Positions 5,279-7,751 of a stretch of DNA of 7,751 bases are shown here, in pieces. Below the pieces are notes generated by a model that saw only the letters and a program-made list of their open reading frames with translations, did no database searches and was not told the origin of the DNA. Source of the DNA: Euryarchaeota archaeon UBA19 (lineage in GTDB: Archaea; Thermoplasmatota; Poseidoniia; Poseidoniales; Thalassarchaeaceae); NCBI GenBank assembly GCA_002502175.1, contig DAPQ01000003.1, positions 1-7,751 on the forward strand, given 5' to 3'. Both the position numbers and the translations under genes were made by a program. Every line of letters begins with the position of its first letter. Positions within the stretch are counted from its first letter, which is position 1.

Positions 5279-5284
5279 GTATAG
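5279..5284 (+). promoter_or_regulatory. TATA-like box of the ABM-like gene
   Basis: GTATAG is centred about 26 nt before ATG 5307, the distance expected if the mRNA begins at or next to the start codon. No Shine-Dalgarno-like sequence is visible before 5307, which agrees with a leaderless transcript. Confidence 0.45.
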
Positions 5285-5306
5285 ACTTCCACGTCATGGT
5301 CTTTGT

Positions 5307-5633
5307 ATGGGAAAACCGTCGGTTATTCGAATCTGGATTACCAACAAAAATGACAAGGAAATCACCTCAGAAATGAGTCAATCCATGAAGGACTTTCTTT
5401 CAATTGCAATTCAGAATGGTTGCATTGGTTCAACATTTGCCGAAGACGACAAACGCATCATTGTCTACACAAGATGGGCGGACGAGATGATTTTGGAGCA
5501 GTTTCGCTCATCTGAAGAATACAAGATCAAAGAAGGAAACATAATCCAATCATTCGCTGCCGCAGGTTTCAAAATTCCTGATGATATACTGTTTAATTCA
5601 ACTGCCAAAATTTTGTTCAACAACTCGCCATAA
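5307..5633 (+). CDS. Small protein resembling antibiotic-biosynthesis-monooxygenase (ABM) dimeric alpha-beta barrels
   Basis: A 108-residue protein with a beta-alpha-beta-beta-alpha layout like ABM/dimeric alpha-beta barrel domains. It has a first strand VIRIWIT (6-12), a helix around MSQSMKDFLSIAIQN, a strand ending GSTFAEDD, a strand RIIVYTRWAD, and then a helix with LEQFRSSEEYK. The order strand, Trp, helix, then S-E-E-Y-K recalls the R/W-ES-E-A...SPEY segment by which ABM proteins are often recognised. These domains act as small oxygenases, heme-degrading enzymes or simply sensors; no catalytic residue can be assigned here. The C-terminal tail (residues 88-108) is unlike the core. It starts leaderless from its own TATA box and ends 49 nt before the next gene. 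Assignment by pattern only, moderate confidence. Confidence 0.5.
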   Translation: MGKPSVIRIWITNKNDKEITSEMSQSMKDFLSIAIQNGCIGSTFAEDDKRIIVYTRWADEMILEQFRSSEEYKIKEGNIIQSFAAAGFKIPDDILFNSTAKILFNNSP

Positions 5634-5671
5634 AATAACTAGTAAGGACTCAAAGTATGCTATGGTAGAAT

Positions 5672-5679
5672 GGAGTGAT
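5672..5679 (+). promoter_or_regulatory. Ribosome-binding site GGAGTGAT defining a GTG start
   Basis: GGAGTGAT differs from the archaeal consensus GGAGGTGAT by a single missing base and lies 3 nt before GTG 5683. It selects this GTG over the in-frame ATGs at 5662 and 5581. A signal peptide then begins immediately at residue 1. Confidence 0.55.
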
Positions 5680-5682
5680 TTT

Positions 5683-6609
5683 GTGGCCATAAAGACCGTT
5701 TTAGTCAAAATTATCCTAGTAGTAATTTTACTGATGTTTGCCGGTGCCCCCGCTCAAGCAGAACAAGTAATACCGGGTGTGGAAATAGACTGTCAAGACA
5801 ACGCGGTACACTTAGATTCGTCTCCAACACATCCAACTAGATCGACTACATTCGAATGCCAAATAGAGAATACTTCCAGTGCTCCTGAAGAAATAGAAAT
5901 TCAGTATAGTTTTGACGAACTGGCAGTAAGTGGGCCAACTACAATTTTGATTGGTGCAGGAGGTACAAACAATATCACAGTTCAAGCCCGAGCTCCAGTT
6001 CATATGGAAGCGAGTAGTCATGAGGTTTCCGTCAAAGCAGTGGTCAGAAAGGTAGCCGGTGTTTCTGCAGGGTTTTTGGCTCAATCCGACACTGACAGTA
6101 ATACGATCATAATCGATTCTTACACAGATTGTAGTATTTACAACACACCAGAGGATGTGAAGATTGGAGCGGATAGAAAAATAAGTTTTGATTTCACTTT
6201 AGAATGCAGCAGCAACGTAGATGCTTCAATGAGTATGAATTTCGTCATGATTGAGATGGGGAAAATAAGTTCCAATAATTCTGGAGCAGTGTATTGGCCA
6301 GATGGCTTTGAGGACAAAAGTCCAGAGTGTATTTTAGAGGCTAAGGTTGGCTATACATTACACGATTGCAGCTTTGTAGCAACGTCTAATTCTATGTCAT
6401 ATTCATCTTTTGATATATGCTTGGGAATTCAATTTGAGGGTCAAGAGCCCCCCACTTTCTGTTCATCGAACATGGTCAAAGTTGAGAAGAGTCTACTTGG
6501 CTTAGGAACTTCTGGGCCTCTTGGGTTAATGCTTCCAATATTATTGACAATACTATTTGTTGCTGTATCTTTTCTTGTATGGAAAAGGAGGGTCTCAGAT
6601 TTTGAATGA
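5683..6609 (+). CDS. Type I surface protein with Ig-like beta domains and C-terminal membrane anchor
   Basis: From GTG 5683 the protein has 308 residues. A signal peptide (1-26) has basic Lys4/Lys9, a long hydrophobic core and an AQA cleavage site before Glu27. The extracellular part is beta-rich and resembles the NEW3/CARDB-type Ig-like domains of archaeal surface proteins: TFECQIENTSSAPEEIEIQY in the first unit and FDFTLECSSNVDASMSMNF in the second. The mature chain has eight cysteines, arranged so that each unit holds a pair separated by about 25-30 residues, suggesting disulfides outside the cell. Possible N-glycosylation sequons are NTS, NIT and NNS. A transmembrane helix (about 280-300, LGLMLPILLTILFVAVSFLV) is followed by KRR and a short cytoplasmic tail. 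It probably serves in adhesion, envelope structure or ligand binding; the partner is unknown. It sits 49 nt after the ABM-like gene and may share its transcript. Confidence 0.75.
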   Translation: MAIKTVLVKIILVVILLMFAGAPAQAEQVIPGVEIDCQDNAVHLDSSPTHPTRSTTFECQIENTSSAPEEIEIQYSFDELAVSGPTTILIGAGGTNNITVQARAPVHMEASSHEVSVKAVVRKVAGVSAGFLAQSDTDSNTIIIDSYTDCSIYNTPEDVKIGADRKISFDFTLECSSNVDASMSMNFVMIEMGKISSNNSGAVYWPDGFEDKSPECILEAKVGYTLHDCSFVATSNSMSYSSFDICLGIQFEGQEPPTFCSSNMVKVEKSLLGLGTSGPLGLMLPILLTILFVAVSFLVWKRRVSDFE

Positions 6610-6644
6610 ACTTGTTTGTCGATTGATTAATCCGTACTTAGATT

Positions 6645-6652
6645 CATAATAT
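6645..6652 (+). promoter_or_regulatory. TATA-like box of the lipoprotein gene
   Basis: CATAATAT is centred about 24-25 nt before ATG 6673. No Shine-Dalgarno-like sequence is present, so a leaderless mRNA is likely. Confidence 0.45.
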
Positions 6653-6672
6653 CCTACCTTCTCGATAAATCA

Positions 6673-7248
6673 ATGCGTGTCATAGCACCAATGATGATGC
6701 TACTTATTCTTCTATCGCCCTTGTCTGGTTGCGTTGGCGATGATAGTTCAGAGGAACTGGAAGATGTTCCAATTCCAGACTTAACCGCACCCAACCAACA
6801 CGGTGAGAATGTCACCCTCTCTGAGTTCCGAGGGGCTATGTTAGTGATTTTGTTCAATGCTGCCGATTGGTGCGGTTACTGTAATGATGAGGCTAATCGG
6901 ACAGAGGAATTGTTGCAATCAATGGAGGGTCTCGACGATAGATACACCGTCAGTTTTGTTGAACTTCTCAATGATAATGCAGAAGGGACTAAGATTGCAT
7001 CTCAGGAAGACGCAATGAACTGGTCTGAGTATAGTAACAACAGTCATTCAGTTCTTCATGGTCAAGCCACCAGAGATTACATCGAAGAGACGTTTGACAG
7101 AGAAGATATCCCCGGCTTCCCATCATATCTAATCGTTGATCTAGATGGAGTAGCACGCTCTTGGGTGGTTGGAATAAATGAACCAATAGTCGCAGAGGAC
7201 GTCCAAGTCCAATACGACGCGTATCTCCAAGATTTGAATCAATATTGA
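6673..7248 (+). CDS. TlpA/redoxin-like thioredoxin-fold lipoprotein
   Basis: A 191-residue secreted protein anchored by lipid. The N-terminus has a signal peptide ending in the lipobox LSGC (17-20), so mature Cys20 would carry the lipid. A short acidic linker (DDSSEELED) leads into a redoxin/TlpA domain: VPIPDLTAPNQHGENVTLSE (32-51) is the usual AhpC-TSA/TlpA opening, LVILFNAADWCGYC contains the redox motif CGYC (67-70), and IPGFPSYLIVD (146-156) carries the cis-Pro150 expected beside the active site. It probably reduces or exchanges disulfides, or delivers electrons to a partner, on the outer face of the membrane. The eight-cysteine surface protein encoded just upstream is a conceivable client (inference only). 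The segment 113-130 (NWSEYSNNSHS) has Asn sequons. It starts leaderless from its own TATA-like box. Confidence 0.87.
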   Translation: MRVIAPMMMLLILLSPLSGCVGDDSSEELEDVPIPDLTAPNQHGENVTLSEFRGAMLVILFNAADWCGYCNDEANRTEELLQSMEGLDDRYTVSFVELLNDNAEGTKIASQEDAMNWSEYSNNSHSVLHGQATRDYIEETFDREDIPGFPSYLIVDLDGVARSWVVGINEPIVAEDVQVQYDAYLQDLNQY

Positions 7249-7297
7249 GGGAGATTGCATATGGGGCGATACGATTACCCCTGATCTGATGGGTACC
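7249..7297. terminator. Convergent intergenic gap with weak hairpin potential
   Basis: Forty-nine bases separate the ends of two converging genes. TACCC (7277-7281 region) can pair with GGGTA (7291-7295), and a GGGTACCC palindrome overlaps the methyltransferase stop codon. There is no T-run immediately after either stem on either strand, so a bidirectional terminator is only a weak possibility. Confidence 0.2.
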
Positions 7298-7751
7298 CTA
7301 TGATTCGGGCTTTCTTCCTTCCCAAATGGTCGCCATTCCAGGAAATACGACCTTAGCGGTGACATTTTCGAACCCTACATCTTCCATCATTCGGACATAA
7401 TCACGAGTAGTTCCGAATGTTACGTAGGTCTTGGTTAACCATTTCCAAGGGTGGTCCTTTACTCCACAAATAATCCGTGCGTAAGCGCCTACCCAAACCC
7501 TCATCCAAAGCCAGCCAAGGACTCCATGGATTCGATTCATCTTAGCGGGATCAACAATAACCACCTTTGCTCCAGGCTTCAACACTCGAAGTACCTCTCC
7601 TAGCCCAGCCCTTTTGTCGTACCAATCTCTGAATGAGAAAAGAGAACATGCACCATCGAAGGAATTGTCATCGAAAGGCAATTCCTCGGCTTTTCCTTGT
7701 ACGAATTCAACTTCTGAGTCGCCTCTTTCTTGCCGTTTTGAATTGACTCTT
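7298..7751 (-). CDS. UbiE/MenG-like class I SAM methyltransferase, N-terminus cut off by the window edge
   Basis: An open frame enters from the right edge and ends with TAG at 7298; 151 residues are visible and there is no internal stop. The SAM-binding loop with GxGxG lies outside the window. Seen are VEFVQGKAEELPFDDNSFD (the acidic-turn strand and motif before the substrate pocket), CSLFSFRDWYDK (matching the family's FGLRNF-DK), LGEVLRVLKPGAKVVIVDP, and the C-terminal MMEDVGFENVTAKVVFPGMATIWEGRKP, which has the UbiE ending (GF..V....G....H.G.KP). The family methylates demethylmenaquinone or demethoxyubiquinone precursors, so a quinone role is likely but unproven; generic Methyltransf_11 enzymes look similar. 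The internal TTG at 7681 is not a start, since homology continues upstream of it. It converges on the lipoprotein gene with a 49-nt gap. Confidence 0.8.
   Translation of the reverse strand, partial: RVNSKRQERGDSEVEFVQGKAEELPFDDNSFDGACSLFSFRDWYDKRAGLGEVLRVLKPGAKVVIVDPAKMNRIHGVLGWLWMRVWVGAYARIICGVKDHPWKWLTKTYVTFGTTRDYVRMMEDVGFENVTAKVVFPGMATIWEGRKPES

Noticed and set aside
7141..7365. Minus-strand frame spanning the lipoprotein end and the methyltransferase end
   Set aside because: It overlaps two genes with strong family motifs and encodes nothing recognisable.
1..7751. CRISPR array, insertion sequence, integrase site or defence operon
   Set aside because: No evenly spaced direct repeats, transposase motifs, terminal inverted repeats or tRNA-linked duplications were seen. 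The short GAGGGTT doublet at 878-893 is too small to count.

Overview
The window most likely comes from an uncultivated planktonic euryarchaeon of the Marine Group II/III type (Poseidoniales or a close Thermoplasmata relative). The sequence evidence is fourfold. A polyprenyl diphosphate synthase is followed by a geranylgeranyl reductase, the pair used to make saturated archaeal ether lipids. Ribosome-binding sites read GGTGAT or GAGGTG, complementary to an archaeal 16S 3' end. Several genes have TATA-like boxes about 22-28 nt before the start codon, as expected for leaderless mRNAs. Small acidic lipoproteins and surface proteins are present. The taxon is an inference; no rRNA or marker gene is in the window.

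Layout. Positions 1-806 (minus, running off the left edge) encode a protein with two or three SAP-like helix-extension-helix motifs. Upstream of it on the same strand, 908-1987 encodes a full-length but divergent homologue of hydroxymethylbilane synthase that lacks the catalytic Asp and the cofactor-binding Cys. An 89-bp GC-rich divergent promoter region (1988-2076) separates it from the plus-strand lipid pair: polyprenyl synthase (2077-3057) and geranylgeranyl reductase FAD flavoprotein (3091-4191). Next, 4300-4811 holds three tiny membrane-protein genes, two of them apparent paralogues. These are followed by a RidA-family protein without the canonical Arg (4842-5240), a probable ABM-like small protein (5307-5633), a type I surface protein with Ig-like domains (5683-6609) and a thioredoxin-fold lipoprotein (6673-7248). 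The right edge carries a convergent, N-terminally truncated UbiE/MenG-like methyltransferase (7298-7751, minus).

How they work together. The synthase and reductase form a short operon that would build and saturate isoprenoid chains for membrane lipids, and possibly quinone side chains. The UbiE-like methyltransferase would fit quinone maturation. The surface protein and the TlpA-like lipoprotein are cell-envelope proteins. The remaining genes look like individually promoted singletons. I see no CRISPR array, insertion sequence, tRNA or rRNA, and no clear defence or mobile system. The most unusual items are the HMBS-like putative pseudoenzyme, the structured GC-rich divergent control region, a strong hairpin abutting the ribosome-binding site of the SAP gene, and the cluster of micro membrane proteins.
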